A stretch of DNA of 64,000 nt, taken from NCBI RefSeq assembly GCF_018729455.1, contig NZ_JAHHZF010000012.1, positions 142,231 through 206,230 of the forward strand. Direction: 5' to 3'. Below the pieces are notes generated by a model that was not told the DNA's origin, did not search any database, and saw only the letters and a program-made list of their open reading frames with translations. This document shows positions 1 through 9,051 of this stretch, in pieces. This DNA is from Prosthecodimorpha staleyi. GTDB taxonomy: Bacteria; Pseudomonadota; Alphaproteobacteria; Rhizobiales; Ancalomicrobiaceae. How positions within the stretch are numbered: the stretch's first letter is position 1; every line of letters begins with the position of its first letter. A program made the position numbers and the translations under genes.

Positions 1-187
1 TGTCGGCTCCCGGCCCTGTCGCTATGGTGCCGCCCCCGACCGGCCGGCGCCCGCCGGATTCCAGCACCAGGACGCGCCGCCCGTACCGCGCCCATTCGAG
101 CGCCAGCGTCAGCCCGACCGGACCAGCACCGACGATGCAGAGGTCGTGGCGGCCCGCATCGAGCCCGTCGAGTCGCTCGGTGATCAT
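1..187 (-). CDS. FAD-dependent (GMC-like) oxidoreductase, N-terminal fragment
   Basis: Only the first 62 residues lie in the window; the gene runs off the left edge. The fragment has the dinucleotide-binding start of a Rossmann fold: a short leader, then DLCIVGAGPVG (GxGxxG, about residues 16-26), a helix, and a second strand ending in LVLESG, where the acidic residue would bind the FAD ribose. The ATG shares one base with the TGA of the upstream aldo/keto reductase (TGATG), so the two are probably translationally coupled. GMC oxidoreductase plus aldo/keto reductase pairs are common at the edge of exopolysaccharide loci. The FAD fold is firm; the GMC assignment is inferred from context. Confidence 0.6.
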   Translation of the reverse strand, partial: MITERLDGLDAGRHDLCIVGAGPVGLTLALEWARYGRRVLVLESGGRRPVGGGTIATGPGAD

Positions 188-1161
188 CACGCGCCCGCCG
201 GCCGAAGGAGATCGCGCGCGATCTGGACTGCCGCCGGATTCGGCGGCAGGGCCGCACGGGCGAGATTGAGCCGGCGATGCGGGGCTGCGAACATCGAGGC
301 CAGCACCACGCCATCCGGATTGGACGCGAAGGCGCGGTCAATCAGCAGGCTGGCGGCGGCCTCGCGCGGCGCGGCGTCATAGCCGGCCGCCTGCAGGCGC
401 CGGCGGGCGGGCGGATCGGACTCGAGGCGGGCGACGAGCCGGCTGAGCGCGCCGTCGAAGCCGAAGACCGAATGGGTGACGGTCGCGATCGGCCGCGTGG
501 CCACTTCGCGCAAAGCGGCCAGCGGTTCGGTCTGCGGATCGTCGGCCAGTTGCAGGACGCGATAGGGCAAATCGGCCCCGGCCCCGGCCCGGCAGGCGTT
601 GAGGTCGCCGGCGACGCAGACCGCACGCGCCTTGCCGGCGGCTAGGAGATCCTCCAGGGCGCGGACCACGTCGTCGCGCACCGTGTCGGCCGGGCTCGGC
701 GCATGCAGTGCGAAGACATCGACATGATCGGTCCGCAGCCGCGCGAGCGACTGGTCGAGCGAAGCGGCGATGCCGGCGGCATCGAGCGCGATTGGGCGGT
801 AGCGCGTCGCCGCGGCGGCGCGGAAGCGGCGGCGCAGGCCGGCAAAGCGGGCCGCGAGCGGCCGGCCGAGCCGGTAGGCGAGCCGCATCAGACCCGACCG
901 CTCCGGACCGGCGAGCCCGACCTTGGTGCAGAGGCGGACGCCGTCGCGCCGGCCGGCCAAAAACTCGCCGAGAATCGCTTCCGCCTCGCCGGCCCCGTAG
1001 GGCGGCGCCACGTCGAACCATGTCACCCCGCCGTCATGCGCTTCCGCCAGCGCCCGCAGGCCGTCCGCCCGGCCGATCCGGGAGCCGAGCGAGGCGCAAC
1101 CGAAGCCGAGAGCCGAGGCCGTCAGCCCGGTACCGGGAAGCGTCACGACGCGGAGGGACAT
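187..1161 (-). CDS. aldo/keto reductase
   Basis: 324 residues, a complete NADPH-dependent aldo/keto reductase TIM barrel. The catalytic tetrad is recognisable: Asp50 and Tyr55 in FDVAPPYG, Lys80 in LCTKVG, and the His in the ALHAPSP strand. The ATG at 1161 is preferred because GAGG lies six bases upstream and the family N-terminus (LGFGCASLG) follows directly; in-frame sequence further upstream is arginine-rich and unlike a real extension. It is coupled by a one-base overlap to the downstream flavoprotein, suggesting a joint redox step on a sugar or an alcohol, possibly linked to the exopolysaccharide locus. The physiological substrate cannot be read from the sequence. Confidence 0.85.
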   Translation of the reverse strand: MSLRVVTLPGTGLTASALGFGCASLGSRIGRADGLRALAEAHDGGVTWFDVAPPYGAGEAEAILGEFLAGRRDGVRLCTKVGLAGPERSGLMRLAYRLGRPLAARFAGLRRRFRAAAATRYRPIALDAAGIAASLDQSLARLRTDHVDVFALHAPSPADTVRDDVVRALEDLLAAGKARAVCVAGDLNACRAGAGADLPYRVLQLADDPQTEPLAALREVATRPIATVTHSVFGFDGALSRLVARLESDPPARRRLQAAGYDAAPREAAASLLIDRAFASNPDGVVLASMFAAPHRRLNLARAALPPNPAAVQIARDLLRPAGA

Positions 1162-1436
1162 GCTGGCCTCGGAGATTGGTGCGACGGGATCCGCGAGCGA
1201 TCCGGCAGTGATCTGCCGTGCAGGGCGGCGCCTGTCCAGGGCGAGAACGCCCTGATGACGAGCGCAACCGCATCCGGGACGGCGCCTCTCTTGCATGCAA
1301 TGATGATGCCGTCCCGACTTCCTACGCCCGGTGCCTCGCAAAAGGCCCCTCACCCGCAAAGGACCATCGCGCTTTGGGAAGCCTGCCCCCGCCCCCGCCT
1401 CGGTCCGGCCGCCTCACCCGGTTTCCGATCGTCGCC

Positions 1437-2381
1437 ATGGTCCTGATCGTCGCGGCGACAATGCACCGGCCGACGGTTGCCGAGGTCCCGTGCCGGATCG
1501 TTCCCCCACCGGCAGAGCCTTTGAATGTCGACGGCTTTTATGCCGACCCTGCCGGAGGCCAGGTGGATCCGGCACGCCGCGCGGCGCGCGACCGGGCCGT
1601 CGCGATCTATGAGGCGGTGGTCCGGGCGGTTCAGGCCGGCGCGGACGACTATGCGCTCGGCGGCGACGCATCGGCCGGCGCCTGCGCGCTGGGCCAGTTG
1701 CGCGCCTGGGCGCGCGGCGGCGTGCTCGTCGGGGCCCTTGCGACGCAGCAGGGCGAATATGAGCGGGCCTGGTATCTGACCGGCCTCGCCCTCGGCTATC
1801 TGAAGCTCCGCCCGCTCGACGGCCATGGCCGGCCGGTTGAGGACTGGCTCCGAGCGATGGCGGACGGCGTCGTCGCAGTCCTCGACCAGGACCGGATTCC
1901 GGCCAACAATCTGCTCTACTGGTCCGGGCTCGCACTCGCGGCATCCGGGCTCGCCACCGGTTCGCAGGCCCATCTGGCGCGCGGACAGGACATCCTGACC
2001 GCTGGGCTCGCGGCGGTGGCCGCGGACGGAAGCCTGAAGGCGGAACTCGACCGAGGTGCCAAAGCGCTCGACTATCACGCCTTCGCGACGGCGCCGCTGG
2101 TGCTCCTGGCGGTGATCGCCGAGGCCCGCGGCAAGCCTTTCGACCGGGCCGCGCTCGAACGGCTCGGCCGCTTCGTCCTGGCCGGCATCGCCGATCCGGC
2201 CGTCCTCTCCCGCCGCACCGGCCGGACCCAGAGCCGGCCGGAGGACTGGAACCTGGCGTGGCTGCCGGCCTACGCCAGTCTGATCCCGACCCGCGCCCTG
2301 CCGTCCCATGCCACACGCAGTCATTTTCTCGGCGGCGACATCGGCGCCACCCTGGCGGCGATCCGATCGGGGACCCGGTGA
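1437..2381 (+). CDS. alginate lyase (PL5/AlgL-like) family protein
   Basis: 314 residues with an alpha-toroid architecture like AlgL: NNLLYWSGLALAASG (family signature NNHxYW), then DRGAKALDYHAFATAPL (family RxxALxYHNYALPPL), then a helix matching LAGIADP. AlgL enzymes are periplasmic mannuronate-specific lyases that clear misassembled polymer during export. The family Arg and Tyr in the second motif are kept, but the His that follows NN in the first motif is Leu here, so catalysis may be altered. The ATG at 1437 gives a short hydrophobic N-terminus (MVLIVAATMHRPTVAEV) that is a weak signal peptide; an upstream start is possible. It precedes the sugar transferase in the exopolysaccharide locus. 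Confidence 0.7.
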   Translation: MVLIVAATMHRPTVAEVPCRIVPPPAEPLNVDGFYADPAGGQVDPARRAARDRAVAIYEAVVRAVQAGADDYALGGDASAGACALGQLRAWARGGVLVGALATQQGEYERAWYLTGLALGYLKLRPLDGHGRPVEDWLRAMADGVVAVLDQDRIPANNLLYWSGLALAASGLATGSQAHLARGQDILTAGLAAVAADGSLKAELDRGAKALDYHAFATAPLVLLAVIAEARGKPFDRAALERLGRFVLAGIADPAVLSRRTGRTQSRPEDWNLAWLPAYASLIPTRALPSHATRSHFLGGDIGATLAAIRSGTR

Positions 2382-2485
2382 GACGGACTGTCCCCCAAAG
2401 GGACAGATTTACTGGCCTATCGGTTGCATGCAAGACCGTTGCTGTGGGAGGAAGCGCCCAGCCGAAAAGGCTCACGGAGTCGACG

Positions 2486-3892
2486 GTGACATCGATCGGA
2501 ATCACGGAGCGGGAACCGGCCAGCCGACGGAAATTCAGCCTCGCTTGGATCTGGCTTTCGGTCGCGCTCGCCCTTGCCGACATGCTGGTGGTCGTCGTCA
2601 CCTCCGTGGTCCTCGGGGCGACATACTACCGGTACGTCCTCGACAGCACGCCGCCGCACTCCGGCCATCTCGGCGAAGGCATCACCTTCGCGCTGATGCT
2701 GGTCATCGTCTCGGGGTTGCGCGGCGACTACCGCCGGTCGGCCCTGCTCGACGACGTGCGCTGGCCGCTGGATCTCTGGGTCGCCTGGACGATCGCCTTC
2801 GGGGCGGTGATCGCGCTGATGTTCCTTTTGAAATCGAGCCTCGACATGTCGCGCGGCGTCACCGCGGCGGTCTATGTCGCCGGCTTCGTCCTGCTCCTCG
2901 TCACCCATTTCGTCGCAACGCGGCTGGTTGCGGCGCTGGCCGCCAGTGGGCGCGTGCGTCCGCGGCGCGTCCTGCTGGTGACCAGAACCGGCGCCAGCGA
3001 TGCGGCCACGGCGATCGCGCACGACCCGACCATCACGGCCAGCGCCTTCGAGGTCGTCGCGCTCGACGGCCGCGCCGACCCGGTCGGCGATGTCGTCGGC
3101 ATCGCGCGCGACCTGCAGCCCGACGAGATCCTGCTCTCGCTGCCGTTCCAGGACGCCGAACTGATCGACCGCGTCGCCGACGGCCTGATGGTCACGCCGG
3201 CCACCATCCGGCTGGCTCCGACCGGGCTCAGTTCGCGCGTCTTCGCGCTGTCGCATGAGGGCGTCGGCGGCGTCGTGCTGGCGCGGGCGCCGCTCGATGC
3301 CTGGGAGCGGATGCAGAAGCGAGCCTTCGATGTCGTCGTGGCGACGGCCGGCCTGATCGCGCTGGCGCCGCTGCTCGTCATCGTCGGCATCCTGGTCCGC
3401 CTCGACGGCCACGGCCCTGCCCTGTTCCGCCAGACCCGCTACGGCTTCAACCAGACCCCCTTCACGGTCTTCAAGTTCCGCACCATGCGGGTTGTCGAGG
3501 CCGGCGCCGACTTCACCCAGGCAAGCCGCGGCGACCCGCGCATCACGCGGTTGGGGCGCATCCTGCGCCGGACCAATGTCGACGAACTGCCGCAGCTCCT
3601 CAACGTGCTGATGGGCGACATGTCGATCGTCGGTCCGCGCCCGCATCCGGTCGCGCTCGACGACGCCTTCCAGAGCCGCATCGCGCACTATACCCGGCGC
3701 CACATCGTCAAGCCGGGCATGACCGGCTGGGCGCAGGTGCACGGCCTGCGCGGCGAGACCGATACCGACGAGAAGATGCGCATGCGCATCGAGTACGATC
3801 TGGTCTATGTCGAAAACTGGTCGCTCAGTCTCGACATCCGCATCGTGCTGATGACCCTGTTCTATGGCGCGGCCTACCGGAATGCCGTCTGA
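2486..3892 (+). CDS. undecaprenyl-phosphate sugar phosphotransferase (initiating enzyme)
   Basis: 468 residues. N-terminal transmembrane helices (a first one at WIWLSVALALADMLVVVVTS), a central Rossmann-like CoA-binding-type region, then a C-terminal bacterial sugar transferase domain beginning at KRAFDVVVA. The domain contains the FKFRTMR motif, the basic/acid pair RTNVDELPQLLNVL, and VGPRPHPVALDD, KPGMTGWAQVHGLRGET. These enzymes transfer hexose-1-phosphate from a nucleotide sugar to undecaprenyl phosphate at the inner membrane and start the repeat unit. The GTG start is chosen because GGAG sits exactly six bases upstream. The 3' end overlaps the deacetylase gene by 11 bases. Closest to the WcaJ/ExoY/Gum-type glucose transferases; the sugar is not certain. 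Confidence 0.9.
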   Translation: MTSIGITEREPASRRKFSLAWIWLSVALALADMLVVVVTSVVLGATYYRYVLDSTPPHSGHLGEGITFALMLVIVSGLRGDYRRSALLDDVRWPLDLWVAWTIAFGAVIALMFLLKSSLDMSRGVTAAVYVAGFVLLLVTHFVATRLVAALAASGRVRPRRVLLVTRTGASDAATAIAHDPTITASAFEVVALDGRADPVGDVVGIARDLQPDEILLSLPFQDAELIDRVADGLMVTPATIRLAPTGLSSRVFALSHEGVGGVVLARAPLDAWERMQKRAFDVVVATAGLIALAPLLVIVGILVRLDGHGPALFRQTRYGFNQTPFTVFKFRTMRVVEAGADFTQASRGDPRITRLGRILRRTNVDELPQLLNVLMGDMSIVGPRPHPVALDDAFQSRIAHYTRRHIVKPGMTGWAQVHGLRGETDTDEKMRMRIEYDLVYVENWSLSLDIRIVLMTLFYGAAYRNAV

Positions 3893-4655
3893 TCCCGCGC
3901 TTCGGCCCGCTCCCGATGCCGGCCCGGCCGGCCGCCGCTGGCTGCCGCACCGCAAGATCCTGACCTTCCACGGCCTCGGCATGCCGGGGCCGCATGTCGA
4001 CGCTGCGGAACGGCCCTACTGGATCGGCGCGCCGGCCTTCGCCGCCGCGCTCGTCCGGGCGGCCGGCGACGCGGCCATCGAGATCACCTTCGACGACGGC
4101 AATCTCTCCGATCTCTCGATCGCGCTGCCGCGGCTGCTCGAAGCCGGCCTGACGGCGCGCTTCTTCGTGCTCGTCGGGCGGATCGGCCGGCCGGGATATC
4201 TCGCCGCACCCGATCTCGCCGCCCTGCACCGAGCCGGCATGGCCATCGGCAGCCATGGCGCCGACCATGTCGACTGGCGCCGGGCCTCCGACCAGGAACT
4301 CAGGCGCGAACTCCACGATGCGCGCCACATCATCGAGGATGCGATCGGCGCCGCGGTCACGGAGGCCTCGATCCCGTTCGGGGCCTTCGATGCCCGCGTG
4401 CTCGGTGCGCTCGCTGCCGCCGGCTATCGCCGCGTCTATAGTTCATCGGGCGGACTCGCCGGCGCCGCGGCCTGGCTCGTGCCGCGCAATACCGTACGCG
4501 CGGACCGGCCGGCCGAGGCGGTCCTCGATCGCCTCGCGGGTTGGCGCCCGCGCGCGGCGTCTGCTCTGCGCAATCCGCTGCGCGCCTGGAAGCACGGCCT
4601 GCCGCCCTGGGCGTCGCCGCCTGTCAGTAGAGGGACGGCAGATCGCGGCCGGTGA
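3882..4655 (+). CDS. polysaccharide deacetylase family protein (NodB fold)
   Basis: 257 residues, one NodB-homology domain without a signal peptide. Motif 1 is TFDDG (Asp71-Asp72) and motif 2 is SHGADH (His125 and His129), so the metal-binding Asp-His-His set is complete. Family members remove N- or O-acetyl groups from polysaccharides. The absence of a signal peptide suggests action on the lipid-linked repeat unit on the cytoplasmic face. The ATG lies inside the end of the sugar transferase gene, implying coupling, and the 3' end overlaps the convergent glycosyltransferase by 32 bases. Confidence 0.85.
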   Translation: MPSDPALRPAPDAGPAGRRWLPHRKILTFHGLGMPGPHVDAAERPYWIGAPAFAAALVRAAGDAAIEITFDDGNLSDLSIALPRLLEAGLTARFFVLVGRIGRPGYLAAPDLAALHRAGMAIGSHGADHVDWRRASDQELRRELHDARHIIEDAIGAAVTEASIPFGAFDARVLGALAAAGYRRVYSSSGGLAGAAAWLVPRNTVRADRPAEAVLDRLAGWRPRAASALRNPLRAWKHGLPPWASPPVSRGTADRGR

Positions 4656-5523
4656 GCTGGCGCAGCTTGCCGAGATTGAGCCAGAACTTCAGCGCGAAGC
4701 GCAGCGACCGGGCTCGGTCGACCGGCCGCAAAAGGAGCGCGGCGGCCAGCCCGGCGAGGGCCTTGGCGGCATTGCCGGCGTGGAAGATGAGCCCGGCCGG
4801 ACCGAACCCGCGCCGCCCGCCGAGCCGGAAGGCGGCATAGGACTGACCGGAGCGGAGCGTCCGGCGGCGCAAATAGGCCGGTTGAAGCCGCGCCGCCGGC
4901 ACCTCCTCGTCGATGCGCGCGTCGTCGGTCACCACGATCGCGGCGCCGGCGCGATGCAGACGGTGGAAATAGTCCGTGTCCTCGCCGCCGGTCCGCCCGA
5001 AGGCGGGATCGAAGCGCAGGCCCGACCAGCGCGGATCGTCGCGCCGGAACAGCACATTGCCGGTCCGGCCGGTATCGACGCGGCGTCCGCGCCGGCCCCA
5101 GTCGACATGGAGCGGGTCGGCCCGGCGCAGCCAGTCCGGGGTGCCGGGCGGATAGACGGGGAAGACCGGTCCGATCACCACGTCGGCCTCGAACTCGGCC
5201 ATGGCGGCGATGAGGCGGACGAGCCAGTCGGTGCTGACGCGCTCGTCGTCGTCGACGAAGGCCATCAGCGGCGTCGCGGCCGCGGCCAGGCAGGCATTGC
5301 GGGCGACCGAGATATTGCCGGCGGCGACCGGCAGCACGGCGAGCCCGAACGGCCAGGGCCCGGCGCCCGCGATCAGGCGCGCGACCGCGCCGTCGGGCGA
5401 ATCGTCGGCGACCAGTACGGTCATGGAGAGACCTGCCGGCCGTTCGATCGCCGCCAGCGAAGCGAGCGTCGCCATGAGCGAGGGCCGGCCGATGCTGGCG
5501 ATGCCGATGGTCAGGGCCGTCAT
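4624..5523 (-). CDS. glycosyltransferase family 2
   Basis: 299 residues, GT-A fold. The N-terminus TIGIASIGRPSL, the LVADDSPD strand and the metal-binding FVDDDERV (Asp91-Asp93), followed by TGGEDTDYFHR (acidic acceptor-site motif), are typical of GT2. A C-terminal amphipathic stretch after residue 235 may attach it to the membrane. The ATG overlaps the TGA of the polymerase gene (ATGA), and flippase, polymerase and this transferase form one minus-strand operon. Donor and acceptor sugars cannot be predicted. Confidence 0.88.
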   Translation of the reverse strand: MTALTIGIASIGRPSLMATLASLAAIERPAGLSMTVLVADDSPDGAVARLIAGAGPWPFGLAVLPVAAGNISVARNACLAAAATPLMAFVDDDERVSTDWLVRLIAAMAEFEADVVIGPVFPVYPPGTPDWLRRADPLHVDWGRRGRRVDTGRTGNVLFRRDDPRWSGLRFDPAFGRTGGEDTDYFHRLHRAGAAIVVTDDARIDEEVPAARLQPAYLRRRTLRSGQSYAAFRLGGRRGFGPAGLIFHAGNAAKALAGLAAALLLRPVDRARSLRFALKFWLNLGKLRQLTGRDLPSLY

Positions 5524-6821
5524 GGCGCCGCGCTCCGCCGGATCTCGCCGGTCAGGGCCGCCGCCAGAACGAAGGACATCGAAAAGAAGTCGAAGCCGCG
5601 GAACCAGGCGCTTTCGAGAAAATTGTAGAGACCCGTGAACAGCATCAGTGCGAGGCAGAGCCAGCCGAGACCGAACCGCGCGCGCAGGGCGCCGCCGCAG
5701 GCATGCAGGGCGGCGAACAGGATCACCATCAGGAGCGCGAGGCCGACGCGGCCGAGCTGCAGCAGGATGTCGATATAGCCGTTGTGCGCATGGGGCATCT
5801 TGGCGACGAAGCCGCGCGCCTCGCGCAGGCTGGGCGAGTCCGGGCCCGCCTGCCAGAAGGACTCGAAGCCGAAGCCGAGCCAGGGCCGGCGCTCGGTCAT
5901 CGGCAGGGCGAAATCCCAGATCTCGGTCCGGGTCGTCAGCGTCGGGTCGCCGAACAGCGCCGTCGCTACGGCCGGGAAATCCCACAGATAGGCGGCGACG
6001 CCGACCGCATAGACGACATAGGCAAGCCCCGCACCGAGGCCGACAAGGACGGCCGGCGACAGGCGGGTGGCGCGCGCGATGACGGCCGCGCCGAGCACAA
6101 TCGCCGGCACCAGGACCGCGAGGCCGAGCGAGGTCTTCGAACGGCTGAGCACCAGGAGCAGAACGGCGGCGGCGATCACCAGGAAGGCCGCGACGCGGGT
6201 CCAGCGCGCGCCAGCGAACAGTTGGTGGAGCGCGAACAGGATCGCCAGCGCGGCGGCGGCGCCGAGGCCGTTCTTCTGCGGGTAGACGCCCTCGTGGCCG
6301 AGCGGGCCGGCCGGCTTCACCGCCACCATGGCGAGATTGACCAGCATGATCGCCGCCAGCGTCCAGAAGATGCGCGCGACCACCCCGTCCGGATCCTCCG
6401 CAGCTCGGACCGACAGGATCAGTGCGGCGACGATGGCGACCTGCAGCACCGCCCGGCGCAACGCGATCCCGGGCGCCACCGACCAGAGCGCCGAGATCAG
6501 GCACAGCGTCACGAACAGGGCGATCAGCCCCGTCACGGCATCGTCGATCGGACGCCGCCGGCCGTAGCTGGTCGCGATCCAGGCAAAGCCGGCGGCGAGC
6601 AGCAGGAGCGGGAAATAGACTTGGCTGAGCGCGCTCGATTCACTCTGCAGCACTTGGAAGGCCGGCCCCGTATCGGGGCTGCGGCCATAGAGGATCGGCC
6701 AGATCAGCAGGCCGTAGGCAAGCATCAGCGCAGGAATCCAGCGCGCCAGCCGACGCGTCCAGATGGCCGTGTCGCCGGCGTGTCGGGTGCCGGGCCGATG
6801 CGCCTCGTCGGCAAGGGTCAT
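5520..6821 (-). CDS. O-antigen polymerase/ligase family membrane protein (Wzy-like)
   Basis: 433 residues with roughly ten to twelve hydrophobic segments and a large periplasmic loop between the late helices, the Wzy/WaaL layout. The loop region contains TRTEIWDFALPMTERRPWLG and, later, MPHAHNGYIDILLQLG; the HAHN-type signature is shared by Wzy_C (O-antigen ligase/polymerase) proteins. It should link repeat units outside the inner membrane. The start overlaps the flippase stop (ATGA) and its stop overlaps the GT2 start (ATGA), so the three genes are tightly coupled. Polymerase is favoured over ligase because it sits between a flippase and a glycosyltransferase. Confidence 0.82.
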   Translation of the reverse strand: MTLADEAHRPGTRHAGDTAIWTRRLARWIPALMLAYGLLIWPILYGRSPDTGPAFQVLQSESSALSQVYFPLLLLAAGFAWIATSYGRRRPIDDAVTGLIALFVTLCLISALWSVAPGIALRRAVLQVAIVAALILSVRAAEDPDGVVARIFWTLAAIMLVNLAMVAVKPAGPLGHEGVYPQKNGLGAAAALAILFALHQLFAGARWTRVAAFLVIAAAVLLLVLSRSKTSLGLAVLVPAIVLGAAVIARATRLSPAVLVGLGAGLAYVVYAVGVAAYLWDFPAVATALFGDPTLTTRTEIWDFALPMTERRPWLGFGFESFWQAGPDSPSLREARGFVAKMPHAHNGYIDILLQLGRVGLALLMVILFAALHACGGALRARFGLGWLCLALMLFTGLYNFLESAWFRGFDFFSMSFVLAAALTGEIRRSAAP

Positions 6822-8098
6822 GGCCGCGCCCCCTCCCCGACAGCCCCGCTCCGGCGGCCGTTCCCGACCACCAGGACGAGCGACCAGACCAGCGCGACGG
6901 TTTCGCCGACCGCGACCGCCCCGACGGCGTAGACGGTCGGCACCGCCGTCGCCAGTCCGGCCAGCGCGACGGCCGAGGCCGCCGCCCCGCCGACCGACAC
7001 GAAGGCGAGCGGCCGGAAGCAGCGGGCGGCCTGCAGATAGGTGCCGAGGCAGATATGGCCGGTGCCGATCAGGGTCGTCAGCCCCCAGGCGGCGGTCAGG
7101 ACACCGATGCCGGGATACCGGCCGCCGAACAGCCGGGGCTCGATCCATGGCCAGGCCAGCGCCAGCGCGGCCAGATAGCCGAGCGAGAGAAACAGCACCC
7201 CGCCGGTGCCGAGGATCACGGTCCGCAAGGCGTCGGCATCGCGGCGTTCGACCAGGGCCCGGGTCATCTCCGGCCGGGCGACCCGCGACCAGGCGGAGGC
7301 CAGAAGCGGCAGCGGCCCCATCAGGGCGCGACCGGCCTGAATCGCACCGAGTGTTTCGGCGCCGCGCAGAGCCTGGACGGCGAAGACATAGCCGCGGAAC
7401 TGCGCCTCTGTGGTGACCGCGCCGAGCAGGCTCCAGCGCGCCTCGTGCCAGAACCGGCCATAGCGGCGCCAGCCGCCGCTCCGACTATCGGCCCCAAATC
7501 CGACATCCGCGGCACGCTCCCTGCGGAAGCCGAGACGACCGAAGGGCCCGGTGGCGTGTGCGACGGCGACGGCAGCGGCGCTGCCGGCCGCCATACCGGA
7601 CAGAAGCGCCGGAACCGGCGGCATCATCCGCCAGAGCAGGCCTGCCGCCAGCGCCGAGACCGAGACCGCAACCAGATCGATGACCAGTGCCCGGCCGGCC
7701 TCGGACAGCGCGAAGGCGACGCCGCGCTGCGTCTCGCGCCAGAGCGAGAAGAAGCATAGCGCCAGCGCCGGACCGAGATAGGCCGCGTCGGTGCCGGCGA
7801 AGGCGAGGAGGATCGCCGCCACCGGCATCAGGGCGACGCGCAGGCGATGATCGGCGCCGAGCAATACGGAAAGCACGTCGGCCCGCGTTGCCGTGCCTTG
7901 GCCCGGCAACGAGACGCCGATCGGCGTGGCGACGAGCGCATTATGCACCGAACCCAGGATCAACAAGATCGCCAGCACATAGCTGAACCGGCCGAATTCC
8001 GCCGGCGCAACCGTCGCGACGAGCAGCAGCGAGAGCCCCAGATTGAACGCGCTCAACACCGCCTGATCGAGGATGGAATAGACCATCGCCCGCCGCAT
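6818..8098 (-). CDS. polysaccharide flippase family protein (Wzx-like)
   Basis: 426 residues, nearly all hydrophobic helices (about twelve), with the MOP-superfamily start: a first helix at YSILDQAVLSAFNLGLSLLL followed by APAEFGRFSYVLAI. It should flip lipid-linked repeat units across the inner membrane. The ATG at 8098 has AGAGGA seven bases upstream. It is the first gene of the minus-strand operon flippase-polymerase-GT2 and is transcribed divergently from the plus-strand operon that begins at 8290, so the 190-bp gap should hold the promoters of both. Confidence 0.85.
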   Translation of the reverse strand: MRRAMVYSILDQAVLSAFNLGLSLLLVATVAPAEFGRFSYVLAILLILGSVHNALVATPIGVSLPGQGTATRADVLSVLLGADHRLRVALMPVAAILLAFAGTDAAYLGPALALCFFSLWRETQRGVAFALSEAGRALVIDLVAVSVSALAAGLLWRMMPPVPALLSGMAAGSAAAVAVAHATGPFGRLGFRRERAADVGFGADSRSGGWRRYGRFWHEARWSLLGAVTTEAQFRGYVFAVQALRGAETLGAIQAGRALMGPLPLLASAWSRVARPEMTRALVERRDADALRTVILGTGGVLFLSLGYLAALALAWPWIEPRLFGGRYPGIGVLTAAWGLTTLIGTGHICLGTYLQAARCFRPLAFVSVGGAAASAVALAGLATAVPTVYAVGAVAVGETVALVWSLVLVVGNGRRSGAVGEGARP

Positions 8099-8289
8099 CG
8101 TACCATCCTCTCCCAGATCCAGACCTTGGACCTGTCCTTCGGGGCCTCGCGCAAGCACGCGGCGTGCCTGCCCCGACGGCACGAAAAATGCCACGATCGC
8201 TGCGGCATGTCTGCCGATGGATGCAGGCTGTGCCAAGTGTGGACACCAATTCGGGACGTGATGCCGAAGGGCGACGGATACGACGTGCC

Positions 8290-9051
8290 ATGACGTTGAC
8301 GGGCGGGGATCGGTCCCGCGTGACATTTCTGGGCGCTCCCTACGATCTGACCCCGGTCGAGACCGTATTGGCCACGCTCGCGCAAAGGCACGGCGGCGAG
8401 CCGTTCCGCTATGTGGCGACGCCCAATGTCGACCATCTGGTCCGCCTGATGCGCCGCCCCGAGCTCGGGCCGCTCTATACAGACGCCTGGCAGTGCTGGT
8501 GCGACAGCCATGTCGTCCGCCGCCTCGGCCTCCTGTTCGGCCTCAGGCTTCCGCATCTCAACGGCACCGACGTGGTCGAGCGCATCTTCGCCGAGGTCCT
8601 GCGCCCGGGCGACCGCATCGCCGTGATCGCGCCGCGCCCCGAGGTGCTGTCGGCACTGGCCCGCAGCGCCCCGACGATCGAGGTCGTCGGCCACTGCCCG
8701 CCGATGGGGTTTGCCGACGACGAGGCCGCCATGGCCGCCTGCATGCGTTTCGTCGCCGACCATCCGTCCCGCTTCCTGTTCGTCGCCGTCGGTTCGCCGC
8801 AATCGGAGATGCTGGCGCACCGGCTCGCATCCGCGCCCGGCGTCACCGGGACGGGTCTGTGCATCGGAGCGGCGATGGAATTCGTCAGCGGCCTGAAGAC
8901 ACGAGCGCCGAAGCCGATGCAGGCGCTCGGTTTCGAATGGCTGCACCGGCTGATCAGCGAGCCGCGCCGCCTGTGGCGGCGCTACATCCTCGGCATCGGC
9001 CCGCTCGCCATTCTGGTCGCCCGGGAAGCCGTGCGGCGGGTCCGCCCATGA
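8290..9051 (+). CDS. WecG/TagA/CpsF family glycosyltransferase (GT26)
   Basis: 253 residues. Diagnostic GT26 segments are ATPNVDHLVRLMR near the start, LNGTDVVERIFAEVL, the VGSPQSEMLAHR strand and the C-terminal GAAMEFVSGLKTRAPKPM followed by a basic EPRRLWRRY segment, which is known to hold the enzyme at the membrane. Members add a nucleotide-sugar residue, often ManNAc(A) or a hexose, to an undecaprenyl-PP-sugar. The ATG at 8290 is chosen by homology; only a weak ribosome site is visible. The stop overlaps the next start by ATGA. Confidence 0.9.
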   Translation: MTLTGGDRSRVTFLGAPYDLTPVETVLATLAQRHGGEPFRYVATPNVDHLVRLMRRPELGPLYTDAWQCWCDSHVVRRLGLLFGLRLPHLNGTDVVERIFAEVLRPGDRIAVIAPRPEVLSALARSAPTIEVVGHCPPMGFADDEAAMAACMRFVADHPSRFLFVAVGSPQSEMLAHRLASAPGVTGTGLCIGAAMEFVSGLKTRAPKPMQALGFEWLHRLISEPRRLWRRYILGIGPLAILVAREAVRRVRP

